A DNA stretch of 64,000 bases from CAYULW01 sp964445815 (GCA_964445815.1 CAYULW010000009.1:1-64000); one strand, 5' to 3'; positions 44,279 to 53,163 are shown, numbered from the stretch's first letter. Translations and numbers: made by a program. The notes: generated by a model from the letters alone, not told the origin.

Positions 44279-44803
44279 ATGAAGACACGCGACTTTTTTA
44301 TTTTAATGATCAAACTTTTTGGTCTTTATTCATTGGTGATTACGGTGTTTACATTTATTCCCAATACCTTTTCTTATTGGTTGTCTTCTTTCATGTATGA
44401 GGATTATTTCATGGGCATCATTGCTGCATTAATGACAGCATTTATGCTCGTACTAGTGTATGTACTCATGAAAAAAGCGGGCAAAATAGTCGATTTCCTA
44501 AAAATAGAGCAGGGTTTTGAAGTTGAAGAAATCAACCTGGGAAGTTTATCGGAAGCCGGCATCGTTAAAATAGCATTCATTATACTCGGTACGTACTTAT
44601 TTATAGACGAATTACCTTACTTTATTCATAACACTTTATCTTCTTTAAAGATAGAATCCTATGAAGAGTATATTGTAGAAAATCAGCCGGTCAATTTTGC
44701 TTGGCTATTCAGCTTGGTCAAAGTGTTTGCCGGCTTATTCCTAATGTTTAATTATAAAGTATTACAAGAACGTTTGTTTAAAAAGAAAGAAGAGCAGATT
44801 TGA
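44279..44803 (+). CDS. Small integral membrane protein of unknown function
   Basis: 174 residues with four hydrophobic segments: ~8-28, ~40-62, ~96-112 and ~138-158. No motif recognised; LKIEQGFEVEEINLGSLSEAGIVKIAFIILGTYLFIDELPYFIHN is the most distinctive part. Its ATG touches the DUF2797 stop. It overlaps the convergent threonine aldolase gene by 26 bp. Confidence 0.7.
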   Translation: MKTRDFFILMIKLFGLYSLVITVFTFIPNTFSYWLSSFMYEDYFMGIIAALMTAFMLVLVYVLMKKAGKIVDFLKIEQGFEVEEINLGSLSEAGIVKIAFIILGTYLFIDELPYFIHNTLSSLKIESYEEYIVENQPVNFAWLFSLVKVFAGLFLMFNYKVLQERLFKKKEEQI

Positions 44804-45791
44804 ACTGATCGAGATCTTGGTTTCTAAGGTCTAAATGTGTAACAAATCGAATAAGCTGTTTTCCCATCGGCACAGCCAGAATGCCATTTTCTTCTAATTT
44901 TTTGAGAAAACCATCGGAAGGTATATGCTCTTCAAGTTCAATGATGACAATATTTGTGTCAATCGGCTGTATGTGTTTAATGAAGGATTTTTCTTTCAAG
45001 AGTCCACCTATTGTTCTTGCTCTTTCATGATCTTCATTTAGTCGATCAATGTGATGGTCTAAAGCATAAATGCCTGCTGCAGCCAGATAGCCGGCTTGTC
45101 GCATACCACCACCCAATACTTTTCGGATTCGTTTTGCTTTTTTGATGAAGGCTTTATTTCCAATCAATACCGATCCTACCGGAGCTCCCAAACCCTTGGA
45201 TAAGCAAATGGAAATGCTGTCGAAATGTTGGCCCATGTCCTGAGCATCCGTCTGCTGTGCAACAAGTGCATTAAAGATTCGTGCACCATCCAGATGGACG
45301 GGAATGCCTTTAGATTGACACAAAGTATAGACCTTTTCGATTTCTTGAATGTCCCAAATGCTTCCACCGCCTTTATTACAAGTATTTTCTATGCTGACCA
45401 ACTGAGTTGGTGCAAAGTGCACATCGTCATTGGCAATGACTGCTTCCAATTGCTTAGCTGTAAAACGTCCACGGTCTCCACTAATCAATTTGGTGGCTAA
45501 TCCCGAATTAAACCCAATGCCGCCGCCTTCATAATGATAAATGTGTGCCAGGTCGCTGCAAATCACTTCTCCGGGAGCATTGCTATGCACTTTTATGGCA
45601 ATCTGGTTGGTCATGGTACCCGAGGGGCAAAATAGACCGGCTTCTTTACCAAATAAAGCTGCTGCTCTCTCTTCTAACTCCATTACCGTAGGGTCATCGC
45701 CAAGTACATCGTCTCCTACCTTGGCCTGAAGCATGGCTTCCAACATTCCTGCACTTGGACGTGTTACAGTATCACTTCTTAAGTCTATCAT
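44778..45791 (-). CDS. ltaE: Low-specificity L-threonine aldolase
   Basis: 337 residues. MIDLRSDTVTRPSAGMLEAM is the standard N-terminus; HLDGARIFNAL and the PLP lysine in ISICLSKGLGAPVGSVLIG identify the fold-type I beta-eliminating aldolase, which splits L-threonine/allo-threonine to glycine and acetaldehyde. Cytoplasmic. Length is normal. Confidence 0.95.
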   Translation of the reverse strand: MIDLRSDTVTRPSAGMLEAMLQAKVGDDVLGDDPTVMELEERAAALFGKEAGLFCPSGTMTNQIAIKVHSNAPGEVICSDLAHIYHYEGGGIGFNSGLATKLISGDRGRFTAKQLEAVIANDDVHFAPTQLVSIENTCNKGGGSIWDIQEIEKVYTLCQSKGIPVHLDGARIFNALVAQQTDAQDMGQHFDSISICLSKGLGAPVGSVLIGNKAFIKKAKRIRKVLGGGMRQAGYLAAAGIYALDHHIDRLNEDHERARTIGGLLKEKSFIKHIQPIDTNIVIIELEEHIPSDGFLKKLEENGILAVPMGKQLIRFVTHLDLRNQDLDQFKSALLSF

Positions 45792-45831
45792 TTTTTTAAA
45801 TGGCTAATTTCGCCTGTGAATATATTCAATC

Positions 45832-46557
45832 ATGTTAAGAAATAGTCGCTTAATCGGAATATCTTTTTTAGTTGTGGCATTCAGCTTTTCGGGTTTTGCT
45901 CAAAAAACAGAGGAGATTGAGTTTGATGCTAACCATGAAGGTTTGGTGCTTAAAAAGAGAGGCCCGAATAAAGACCATTATGGTCACCTGTATTTAGGTT
46001 ATGGTTTTTTGCTTGGGGATTCTGATAACGATAGTGCTCAAATCAAGAACTACGGTTCATCTTCCTTTTCTCTGGGTTGGTTGTCTAAATGGCGTTTGTC
46101 TTCCTGGTATGAGTTGGGTTTTGATGTAACGTATTACTATTCTTCTTTTCACATTGTGCAGGATTCATTTAAACTTGTCCCAAATAATCAGCTGCACAAA
46201 CGAGAAAAGCTGGTGTTTAATACCATTCAGCTTGTTCCCTTTCAACGCTTTAAGTTCACCAATAAAAGTCATTCTACCGGAACTTTCCTTGATTTGGGGA
46301 TTTATTTTGGCTATAACTACAGAATTAAACACCAGACAACCGAAAGGAACAGGGCGCCTGGGGCGGGAAAAACAAAAACGGTTAACCTCAATCTCAACTA
46401 TACCGAAGACTTTGCCTACGGCTTAATTGCCAGAATCGGGTTTAATCGTGTGGTATTTTATGGACGTTACCGCTTTTCTCAACTCTTTTTAGAAAAGGCG
46501 GACTTACCGGAACTGCCCAGATTTGATGTCGGTTTTTTAATCGGGATTCATCAATAG
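45832..46557 (+). CDS. Outer-membrane beta-barrel-like protein
   Basis: 241 residues with signal peptide 1-23 (VVAFSFSGFAQ). The mature part has alternating aromatic/polar strands (HLYLGYGFLLGD, SSFSLGWLSKWRLSSWYELGFDVTYYYSS, GTFLDLGIYFGYNYR, YGLIARIGFNRVVFYGRYRFSQLF) and ends in a hydrophobic strand, as in small 8-stranded barrels. Function unknown. A near-match to the -7 box (TAATTTCG) lies about 20 bases before the ATG. Confidence 0.72.
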   Translation: MLRNSRLIGISFLVVAFSFSGFAQKTEEIEFDANHEGLVLKKRGPNKDHYGHLYLGYGFLLGDSDNDSAQIKNYGSSSFSLGWLSKWRLSSWYELGFDVTYYYSSFHIVQDSFKLVPNNQLHKREKLVFNTIQLVPFQRFKFTNKSHSTGTFLDLGIYFGYNYRIKHQTTERNRAPGAGKTKTVNLNLNYTEDFAYGLIARIGFNRVVFYGRYRFSQLFLEKADLPELPRFDVGFLIGIHQ

Positions 46558-46572
46558 TTTTCTTTGAAGCAT

Positions 46573-46580
46573 TATATTTG
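46573..46580 (+). promoter_or_regulatory. -7 box (TATATTTG) for pyrR-pyrB
   Basis: Exact TAnnTTTG, seven bases before the ATG at 46588. A longer frame from 46564 spans the box and is excluded. Confidence 0.72.
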
Positions 46581-46587
46581 CGCTTTG

Positions 46588-47133
46588 ATGAATAACAATA
46601 GGCTTCTTCTAGATCAGAAACAACTCGAAATCATTACCAAACGCCTTTGTTATCAGTTGATTGAAAATCATAACGATTTTAGTGAAAGTGTTATCTTGGG
46701 CTTACAGCCCAGAGGTGTTGATTTTTCTGATTTTTTAATTCAAAACTTAAGACGTTTGAAGCCCCAGTTGAAGATCAACTATGGCAAACTCGATACTACC
46801 TTTTTTAGAGATGACTTTAGAAGGCGGGATAATCCTCTTATCCCCAATAGAACAGAGATTGATTTTATCATCGAAAATAAAAAGGTAATACTGGTAGATG
46901 ATGTTCTGTATACCGGAAGATCAATACGTGCCGGATTAGATGCCATGTTGGCTTATGGACGACCCTCACGGGTGGAATTATTGGTTTTGGTAGACAGAAG
47001 ATGGAGTCGTCATCTGCCCATACAGCCAAAGTATACGGGCATTACCGTAGATTCTGTCATAAGTGAAAAGGTGGAAGTTTTGTGGGGAGAAAAAGAAAGT
47101 GATAATAAAGTGATATTGAACGCCAAAAATTGA
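46588..47133 (+). CDS. pyrR: PyrR-type phosphoribosyltransferase
   Basis: 181 residues from ATG 46588. The PRPP loop VILVDDVLYTGRSIRAG (~100-116), GLQPRGVDFSDF and VDRRWSRHLPIQPKYTG mark PyrR, which has uracil phosphoribosyltransferase activity and in Gram-positives binds pyr mRNA. No PyrR-binding attenuator is visible: the transcript is predicted to start at the ATG. It overlaps pyrB (TGATG). Confidence 0.92.
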   Translation: MNNNRLLLDQKQLEIITKRLCYQLIENHNDFSESVILGLQPRGVDFSDFLIQNLRRLKPQLKINYGKLDTTFFRDDFRRRDNPLIPNRTEIDFIIENKKVILVDDVLYTGRSIRAGLDAMLAYGRPSRVELLVLVDRRWSRHLPIQPKYTGITVDSVISEKVEVLWGEKESDNKVILNAKN

Positions 47134-48086
47134 TGGAACATTTGACGACGAAGCATCTGTTGGGCATTAAGAACATTACCGAACAAGACATTCAGTTGAT
47201 TTTTAATACGGCCGATAATTTTAAAGAAGTCATTAATCGTCCGATCAAAAAAGTCCCATCACTGCGAGACATTACAATTGCTAACCTTTTCTTTGAAAAC
47301 TCCACAAGAACCAAGTTGTCTTTTGAGTTGGCCGAAAAACGATTGTCTGCGGATGTGGTCAATTTTTCGGCTTCTGCTTCTTCAGTATCTAAAGGCGAAA
47401 CATTAATCGATACGGTCAATAATATTCTGGCCATGAAGGTTGATATGGTGGTCATGCGACACCCTAATCCGGGAGCCGGAATTTTTTTGTCAAAACACAT
47501 TAATGCTAACATTATCAATGCGGGTGACGGTGCTCATGAGCATCCTACCCAAGCCTTGTTGGATGCTTTTAGTATTCGGGAAAAGCTAGGGCAGGACCTG
47601 AATGGGAAAAAGATAGTTATCGTTGGAGATATTCTACATTCAAGGGTAGCGCTTTCAAACATCTATTGTCTCCAAAAACTCGGAGCTAAAATAAAAGTGT
47701 GTGGTCCGCCGACATTAATTCCCAAATACATTGACACATTGGGAGTAGAAGTAGAGTATGATTTGATGAAGGCTTTGGAGTGGTGTGATGTGGCCATGAT
47801 GTTGAGAATTCAATTGGAACGGCAGCAAAAAGGAAAACATGGTGTGCAGTACTTCCCAAGCATAAGAGAGTACTCCAAATTATACGGCTTGACTCTAGAC
47901 AAGTTGAATCAACTTGATAAAGAGCTATTAATTATGCATCCAGGGCCAATCAATAGAGGAGTAGAATTGAGTAGTGATGTTGCGGATTCTGAACATTCTA
48001 TCATTCTTAATCAGGTGGAGAACGGAGTAGCAATACGCATGGCTGTGTTGTATCTTTTAGCATCACAGGATAAGGATTCTAAATAA
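47133..48086 (+). CDS. pyrB: Aspartate carbamoyltransferase catalytic subunit
   Basis: 317 residues from ATG 47133. Carbamoyl-phosphate motif FFENSTRTKLSFE (~53-65), DGAHEHPTQALLDAF and HPGPINRGVE identify PyrB, the first committed enzyme of pyrimidine synthesis. No regulatory subunit gene (pyrI) follows. Confidence 0.97.
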   Translation: MEHLTTKHLLGIKNITEQDIQLIFNTADNFKEVINRPIKKVPSLRDITIANLFFENSTRTKLSFELAEKRLSADVVNFSASASSVSKGETLIDTVNNILAMKVDMVVMRHPNPGAGIFLSKHINANIINAGDGAHEHPTQALLDAFSIREKLGQDLNGKKIVIVGDILHSRVALSNIYCLQKLGAKIKVCGPPTLIPKYIDTLGVEVEYDLMKALEWCDVAMMLRIQLERQQKGKHGVQYFPSIREYSKLYGLTLDKLNQLDKELLIMHPGPINRGVELSSDVADSEHSIILNQVENGVAIRMAVLYLLASQDKDSK

Positions 48087-48112
48087 TTTTTTACATTTAC
48101 AAAAAACCATCA

Positions 48113-48508
48113 ATGAGCAAAGATTCTTATACCATAGAAAAGCACGATAAGTATACTTCTATCAAGATCAATGAAGATAAGTTTACGGCAAAAATGGCTC
48201 CGGATTTGAAAACAGAACTGGTGCTATTAAACAGTATTGGTGTAAAGAATATCATTGTTGATCTAGAGCAGGTGGCTTATTGCGATTCATCGGGACTCAG
48301 TGTCATTCTTGTAGCGAACCGTGTATGTACTGAGAACAATGGTGTATTGGTGGTTTGCAATGTGCAATCAGCGGTAGATAAATTGATTGAAATATCTCAA
48401 TTGAGTTCTGTTTTAAACATCACTCCGTCTTTTAACGAAGCAGTTGATTTCATCTTTATGGACGAGTTGGAGAAAGGACTCTCAGACAACGACGAAAATC
48501 TCAATTAA
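48113..48508 (+). CDS. STAS domain protein (anti-sigma factor antagonist type)
   Basis: 131 residues. The STAS fold with the phosphoacceptor loop DLEQVAYCDSSGLSVILVANRVC (~50-72; DSSG Ser) is clear, as in SpoIIAA/RsbV. Acidic C-terminal tail. It could be part of a partner-switching pathway; no anti-sigma kinase or phosphatase is adjacent. TACATTTA (48092-48099) is a -7-like element 13 bases before the start. It overlaps rnz by one base. Confidence 0.85.
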   Translation: MSKDSYTIEKHDKYTSIKINEDKFTAKMAPDLKTELVLLNSIGVKNIIVDLEQVAYCDSSGLSVILVANRVCTENNGVLVVCNVQSAVDKLIEISQLSSVLNITPSFNEAVDFIFMDELEKGLSDNDENLN

Positions 48509-49416
48509 TGCTCAAAGTGTTGGTTTTGGGCAGTGGATCTGCGCTGCCAACCATTTCTTCTAATCAAAGTGCTCAACTTTTTTACGATGGCTATCATTCT
48601 TTTTTGATTGATTGTGGCGAGGGAACTCAAGTAGAACTTAGACGGAACAAAGTCAAGATGCAGAAAATTAATCACGTCTTGATTTCTCATCTGCATGGAG
48701 ATCATTACTTTGGATTGGTGGGCCTGATTTCTACCATGCATCTTTTAGGAAGGAAGCACCCTTTAAACATTTATGGTCCCAAAGGCCTTGAAGAAATCGT
48801 TTTGTTACAATTTCGGAATGCCGGTAGTCATATTTCTTATGAAATGGTTTTTCATGAGATTAAAGAGGCAGGTCAAATTTTGTTTGAAGATCATCGTCTT
48901 CAAGTCAAAGCACTTCCGCTTCGTCATCGAATTCCCTGTTTTGGTTTTCTATTTCGCGAAAAACCAGGCCCCAGACGTTTAAATCCTGAAATGCTTCAGA
49001 AGTATGCGGTTCCGGTTTACGCCAGAAAGGGGCTTAGCGAAGGAGAAGACTTTACACTTTCTAACGGAGAAGTGATTCCCAATGCAACAATGACTTTTGA
49101 TCCTCCGGTTACAAAATCTTATGCTTATTGTTCGGATACGGCCTATTCTGAAGAATTAGCCGAGGCAATTGGAGAAGTGGATTGCCTTTATCATGAAGCG
49201 ACCTTTATTGAAAAGGATAGAGCCAGAGCAAAAAAGACCTATCATTCTACAGCTTCAGATGCCGCTAAAATTGCCCAAATGGTCAAAGCCAGGCAATTGT
49301 TGATCGGTCATTTTTCAAACCGCTATACGGGGCCTGAAGATTTACTGGATGAAGCTCGAAAAGTCTTTGCCAATACAGATCAGGCAGAAGAAGGCGTTTG
49401 GTACGAGGTCAATTAA
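48508..49416 (+). CDS. rnz: Ribonuclease Z
   Basis: 302 residues. ISHLHGDHYFGLVGL (HxHxDH zinc motif, ~60-74), YCSDTAYSEEL and the final LIGHFSNRY histidine motif identify RNase Z, which trims tRNA 3' tails; GSGSALPT and CGEGTQVELRR are the family N-terminus. Its start shares one base with the STAS gene stop. It overlaps the convergent helicase gene by 4 bp. Confidence 0.95.
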   Translation: MLKVLVLGSGSALPTISSNQSAQLFYDGYHSFLIDCGEGTQVELRRNKVKMQKINHVLISHLHGDHYFGLVGLISTMHLLGRKHPLNIYGPKGLEEIVLLQFRNAGSHISYEMVFHEIKEAGQILFEDHRLQVKALPLRHRIPCFGFLFREKPGPRRLNPEMLQKYAVPVYARKGLSEGEDFTLSNGEVIPNATMTFDPPVTKSYAYCSDTAYSEELAEAIGEVDCLYHEATFIEKDRARAKKTYHSTASDAAKIAQMVKARQLLIGHFSNRYTGPEDLLDEARKVFANTDQAEEGVWYEVN

Positions 49417-50627
49417 TTTTTCTTTTTAAAGTGCTTCTTCTTATATCTGCTTTTTCTGGGTCGATGGCTTCTGGGTTGAGGACTGTATTCAGGACCCTCT
49501 TCGAAACCTTCAGGTAAAGGCACTTTAGGAATGACTTTATCAATGAGTTTTTCAATCTTCAAGAAATCCAATTGCTCATTTTCATTGATAAAGGTGAGGG
49601 CCATGCCTTCCTTATTGGCTCTTGCAGTTCTTCCAACCCGGTGTACATAATCTTCCGCATCATTTGGAACGTCAAAGTTGATGACCAAATCAATGTCATC
49701 AATATCAATGCCTCTTGATATGACATCGGTAGCTACTAAGATCTGAACCTTTTTATTTCTGAATTGCAACAAGACCTCCTCTCGTTCAGCTTGATTCAGA
49801 TCGGAAGAGATACCACCTACATTCAGGTGAAGCTTTTTTAATGAACGTTTAATTTCATTCACCTTAGCCTTGCGGGATGTAAAAATGATGATGCTTTTCA
49901 TCTCTTCTTTTCCCTTCAATAGGTGATTGATCAAATCTACTTTTTGAGTATCGTAGACACTATAGGCCGCTTGAATGACGCCATCTGCAGTTGTAGAAAT
50001 GGCAATACTAACCTCTTTTGGTTGATGCATGATTTTTTTGGCCAGTCGTCTGATCTTTTCAGGCATCGTTGCAGAAAAAAGAATGTTTTGTCTCTTTTTT
50101 GGCAAGTACTCTGAGATCTTTTGAATGTCGTCGAAGAAACCCATGTCTAACATGCGGTCTGCCTCATCGAGTACAAAATGCTGAATGCTATCTAAAGAAA
50201 AGTACTTTAGGTTAAGATGAGACAACAAGCGCCCGGGTGTAGCAATAACAATTTGAGCCCCTTCTGAAAGCGCTGTCTTTTCATTTTCAAAAGTCCCTCC
50301 GTCGCCACCTCCGTATATGGCGAGATTGGATGTGCCTGTGAAATAAGCAAACCCCTCCAGTTGTTGATCGATTTGTTTGGCCAACTCTCTGGTAGGAGTG
50401 ATGATTAAAGTATTACACTGTTGTGTACCCGATCGCACAATTTTATCTAAAATGGGTAATAAGAACGCAGCTGTTTTCCCTGTTCCTGTTTGGGCAACAG
50501 CAATCAAATCGGCATTGGTTTGTATTTCGGGGATGGCTTTTTCCTGAATCGGTGTCGGAGTATCAAAATTCATGGCAGAAAGCCCCTCAAGCACCGATTC
50601 ATGAAAATTAAATTCATTAAATGTCAT
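49413..50627 (-). CDS. DEAD-box RNA helicase (RhlE-like)
   Basis: 404 residues from ATG 50627. Motifs: FDTPTPIQEKAIP (Q), AQTGTGKTAAFLLP (I), TPTRELA, HFVLDEADRMLDMGF (DEAD), ILFSATMP (SAT), VATDVISRGIDI and HRVGRTARANKEG. The C-terminus is very basic (HRPRKSRYKKKHFKKKN), as in RhlE proteins. It probably helps ribosome assembly or RNA turnover. The -7 box at 50634-50641 excludes the longer 50651 start. Confidence 0.95.
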   Translation of the reverse strand: MTFNEFNFHESVLEGLSAMNFDTPTPIQEKAIPEIQTNADLIAVAQTGTGKTAAFLLPILDKIVRSGTQQCNTLIITPTRELAKQIDQQLEGFAYFTGTSNLAIYGGGDGGTFENEKTALSEGAQIVIATPGRLLSHLNLKYFSLDSIQHFVLDEADRMLDMGFFDDIQKISEYLPKKRQNILFSATMPEKIRRLAKKIMHQPKEVSIAISTTADGVIQAAYSVYDTQKVDLINHLLKGKEEMKSIIIFTSRKAKVNEIKRSLKKLHLNVGGISSDLNQAEREEVLLQFRNKKVQILVATDVISRGIDIDDIDLVINFDVPNDAEDYVHRVGRTARANKEGMALTFINENEQLDFLKIEKLIDKVIPKVPLPEGFEEGPEYSPQPRSHRPRKSRYKKKHFKKKN

Positions 50628-50633
50628 GGCTTC

Positions 50634-50641
50634 CAAATGTA
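50634..50641 (-). promoter_or_regulatory. -7 box (TACATTTG) for the DEAD-box helicase gene
   Basis: Exact TAnnTTTG on the minus strand, six bases before the ATG at 50627. It shares a 68-bp divergent region with the next gene, which has its own TAAGTTTA at 50684-50691, four bases before its ATG. Confidence 0.7.
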
Positions 50642-50695
50642 AACAATCCATTCATTTCATTTGATGGAATTTTTTCCAATGCTTAAGTTTATCGA

Positions 50696-51898
50696 ATGAA
50701 AATAGGCATCATCAAAGAAGGGAAAAATCCACCGGATAAGCGCGTACCGTTTAGCCCGGAACAATGTCGTTTTATTGTGGATCAATATCCTCAGGTAGAA
50801 TTGTTTATACAGAAAAGCAAAATCCGGGCTTTTGCAGATCAAGAATACGAAGACTTGGGCTTACAATTGGTTGATTCCCTGGAGCATTGCGATGTGATCT
50901 TCGGGGTGAAAGAAGTGAACATGGAAGATTTGATTCCCAGTAAGCAGTTTTTCTTCTTTTCACATACAATCAAAGAGCAACCGTATAACCGTGACTTGCT
51001 AAGGGCCATATTGGAAAAAAAGATACAATTAACGGATTATGAATGTTTAACGGCAGAGTCGGGTGGGCGTTTAGTTGGCTTTGGAAGATACGCCGGAATA
51101 GTAGGATGCTACAATGGTTTTTTGGCTTATGGTAAAAGAACTGGCACATTTGATTTAAAGCCTGCACATTTATGTGAAGACCGGAAGGAGATGGAACGGG
51201 AACTGCCAAATATTGAATTGCCTCATGACTTTAGAATCGCCTTAACGGGATTGGGTAGAGTAGCAGGAGGAGCGATTGAGATCTTAGATAAAATGGGAAT
51301 TAAAAGAGTGAATCCGGAGGATTATCTCCACAACAGTTTTGAAGAACCGGTGTACACTCAATTGTCCGTTAAAGAATATTTTAGGAAACCTGACGGGAGC
51401 GACTTTAAGCGATCTGAGGTTTATCAGCATCCCGAGCAATTTGAGTCGGACTTTTTCAAATATGCGGGAGTGACAGACCTATACATTCCATGCCATTACT
51501 GGGACTCCAATGGGCCTGATATTTTTTCTAAAGAAGAGATGAAGTCTCCCACATTTAAAATTAGAACCATTGCCGACATCAGTTGTGACATTGCCGGGCC
51601 GATTCCGTCCACCATTCGGCCTTCTACCATTGCGGATCCGATTTATCAGTATCATATCGTTGATGATCAAGAAGTCGATAAAGTAGGAGAGGGAGCCATT
51701 ACGGTAATGGCCGTAGACAATTTGCCCTGTGAACTGCCCAAAGATGCCTCTGAAGATTTTGGAAACGAGTTGATCAAAAATATTCTGCCCGCTTTATTGG
51801 GCGAGGATCCGACTGCCATCATTAAACGGGCGAGTATTGCAGTGAATGGCGAATTGGGAGAAGACTATGAGTATTTAAAGGGGTATGTTGAGGGGTAA
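50696..51898 (+). CDS. NAD(P)-dependent lysine/alanine dehydrogenase-like oxidoreductase
   Basis: 400 residues. The N-terminal half resembles alanine dehydrogenase/LOR (MKIGIIKEGKNPPDKRVPFSPEQC, GYAGIV-like GFGRYAGIVGCYNG). The nucleotide-binding loop is FRIALTGLGRVAGGAIEILDKMG (~181-203). FKIRTIADISCDIAGPIPSTIRPSTIADPIY (~282-312) is typical of saccharopine dehydrogenase (lysine-forming) relatives. Substrate not certain: a saccharopine-, lysine- or alanine-type reaction. It is the last core gene before the accessory island. Confidence 0.85.
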   Translation: MKIGIIKEGKNPPDKRVPFSPEQCRFIVDQYPQVELFIQKSKIRAFADQEYEDLGLQLVDSLEHCDVIFGVKEVNMEDLIPSKQFFFFSHTIKEQPYNRDLLRAILEKKIQLTDYECLTAESGGRLVGFGRYAGIVGCYNGFLAYGKRTGTFDLKPAHLCEDRKEMERELPNIELPHDFRIALTGLGRVAGGAIEILDKMGIKRVNPEDYLHNSFEEPVYTQLSVKEYFRKPDGSDFKRSEVYQHPEQFESDFFKYAGVTDLYIPCHYWDSNGPDIFSKEEMKSPTFKIRTIADISCDIAGPIPSTIRPSTIADPIYQYHIVDDQEVDKVGEGAITVMAVDNLPCELPKDASEDFGNELIKNILPALLGEDPTAIIKRASIAVNGELGEDYEYLKGYVEG

Positions 51899-51978
51899 GC
51901 TATTGACTTAAGATAGCCTGCAACTTTATTCCGGACTTACTCAGTTAACCTTAATACTGAATAAGGCTATTCGCTTGG

Positions 51979-52018
51979 AACTTCGAGTGATTTCGATAGA
52001 AAATCGTACTGAGAAGTT
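51979..52018. repeat. REP-like palindromic intergenic element
   Basis: 40 bases with complementary ends AACTTC / GAAGTT (51979-51984, 52013-52018) and a second inner stem GATTT / AAATC around CGATAGA. The text CTTCGAGTGATTTCGAT...ATCGTACTGAGAAG resembles the short repeated hairpins common in flavobacterial genomes, but no second copy lies in this window. Confidence 0.55.
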
Positions 52019-52131
52019 CTCTTATCAATTGATATAAAGGCGTAGATAAAATCTAGGCCTAGACGGGTTGAAGTATCATAACCTGGTGACAACTAGTTAA
52101 TTTTATACCTTGTTGTGCTTGGTTTTTCTTT

Positions 52132-53163
52132 CTATGACATATTATCCTGACCCATGTTTTTGATCAGTTTTTGAATTAAGTCTTTAATATTTTCACTAAA
52201 CTTTACGTCTTTTCGAGATTCACCCCACCATAAGTGTTCTTTTGGCTTACATGTAATTCTCATTGAACCAAAACCATCTCTAATAAAATGGATTTCAATA
52301 TTTGTAACTTGTTCAATATCTAGTGCATCTTCTAATTTCCAATATTTCTCTAGCTCAATCATTGGGATTGGATTTTTAGATAAAATGGGAAGCATATTTT
52401 GGGGAACATTTTCTTTATTAATTATAAATTTAGGTCTGTCAGTGATTGTGCTTTTAATGAAGTATATGCCATTTTTATACGACTGTTTTATAATTGGGAC
52501 TCTGACAGAAATAGGTTTTGGTATTAACTCAATTGGAAGAATAGCTGTTTCTCCTTGAGAATAGATTTGATTACCATCAGAAAACAAACTATAAAAAGCT
52601 CCACCAACTCCTGCTTTACTTAATTCTTTTCCGTTTCGATATAATAATTCATTTAAAATGAAGGACGAGTTACATGCCTTTTCTCTATTTGAAGTATCAA
52701 TTTTTTTAATCTCTTCGAAAATAGGTTCAATAGCATTGTCTAGAATGCTTTTTCCTGAACCTGCAGTAAAAAAATCACCTTCATTAATTTGGCCAGGTAT
52801 AGAACTGCTCCAAGAATATAGCCTCATATTATTATTATCATCAGGGCCTCCGAATATTAGTGTCGCATTTTGTTTTTTAGTTGGGGTTTGTTCCTTTAGA
52901 ATTTGCATTATTCTTAATTGAGAATTACTCTCTGGTAATATTGCGTTAATTACTCTACTTCCTGTTTCTGCATTTCCTGCAAACGATGCTATTCCTGAAT
53001 TCTTTAGGTGAAAAATTTTAAATGCGCTATCGTCCATATTAAAACGAATTGATTGTCCTGAAAGCGTAGCTCCATCATTAAGTGTTCCACGATTGAATGT
53101 AATCATATGATCAGCTGAGATACAAATAAAGTTTTTCCTTTTGAAGCCTGCTATGTAAGTCAT
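52132..53163 (-). CDS. Proteasome-like Ntn hydrolase, stand-alone
   Basis: 343 residues. The N-terminus MTYIAGFKRKNFICISADHM has Thr2 (Thr1 after Met removal), an Asp at +16 of Thr (Asp18, equivalent to Asp17 of proteasome/HslV) and SAFKIF with Lys49 equivalent to Lys33 after a ~15-residue insert. ASFAGNAETGSR, NATLIFGGPD and DFFTAGSGKSILDNAI (GSG at 135-137) align with HslV/beta-subunit strands and the active-site Ser/Gly loop. The C-terminal ~170 residues are extra and unassigned. No signal peptide, no HslU or proteasome ATPase nearby. AT-rich codon use unlike its core neighbours suggests recent transfer. Confidence 0.72.
   Translation of the reverse strand: MTYIAGFKRKNFICISADHMITFNRGTLNDGATLSGQSIRFNMDDSAFKIFHLKNSGIASFAGNAETGSRVINAILPESNSQLRIMQILKEQTPTKKQNATLIFGGPDDNNNMRLYSWSSSIPGQINEGDFFTAGSGKSILDNAIEPIFEEIKKIDTSNREKACNSSFILNELLYRNGKELSKAGVGGAFYSLFSDGNQIYSQGETAILPIELIPKPISVRVPIIKQSYKNGIYFIKSTITDRPKFIINKENVPQNMLPILSKNPIPMIELEKYWKLEDALDIEQVTNIEIHFIRDGFGSMRITCKPKEHLWWGESRKDVKFSENIKDLIQKLIKNMGQDNMS

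Noticed and set aside
46558..46587. PyrR-responsive attenuator before pyrR
   Set aside because: The -7 box lies seven bases from the start codon, leaving no leader in which an attenuator could form.
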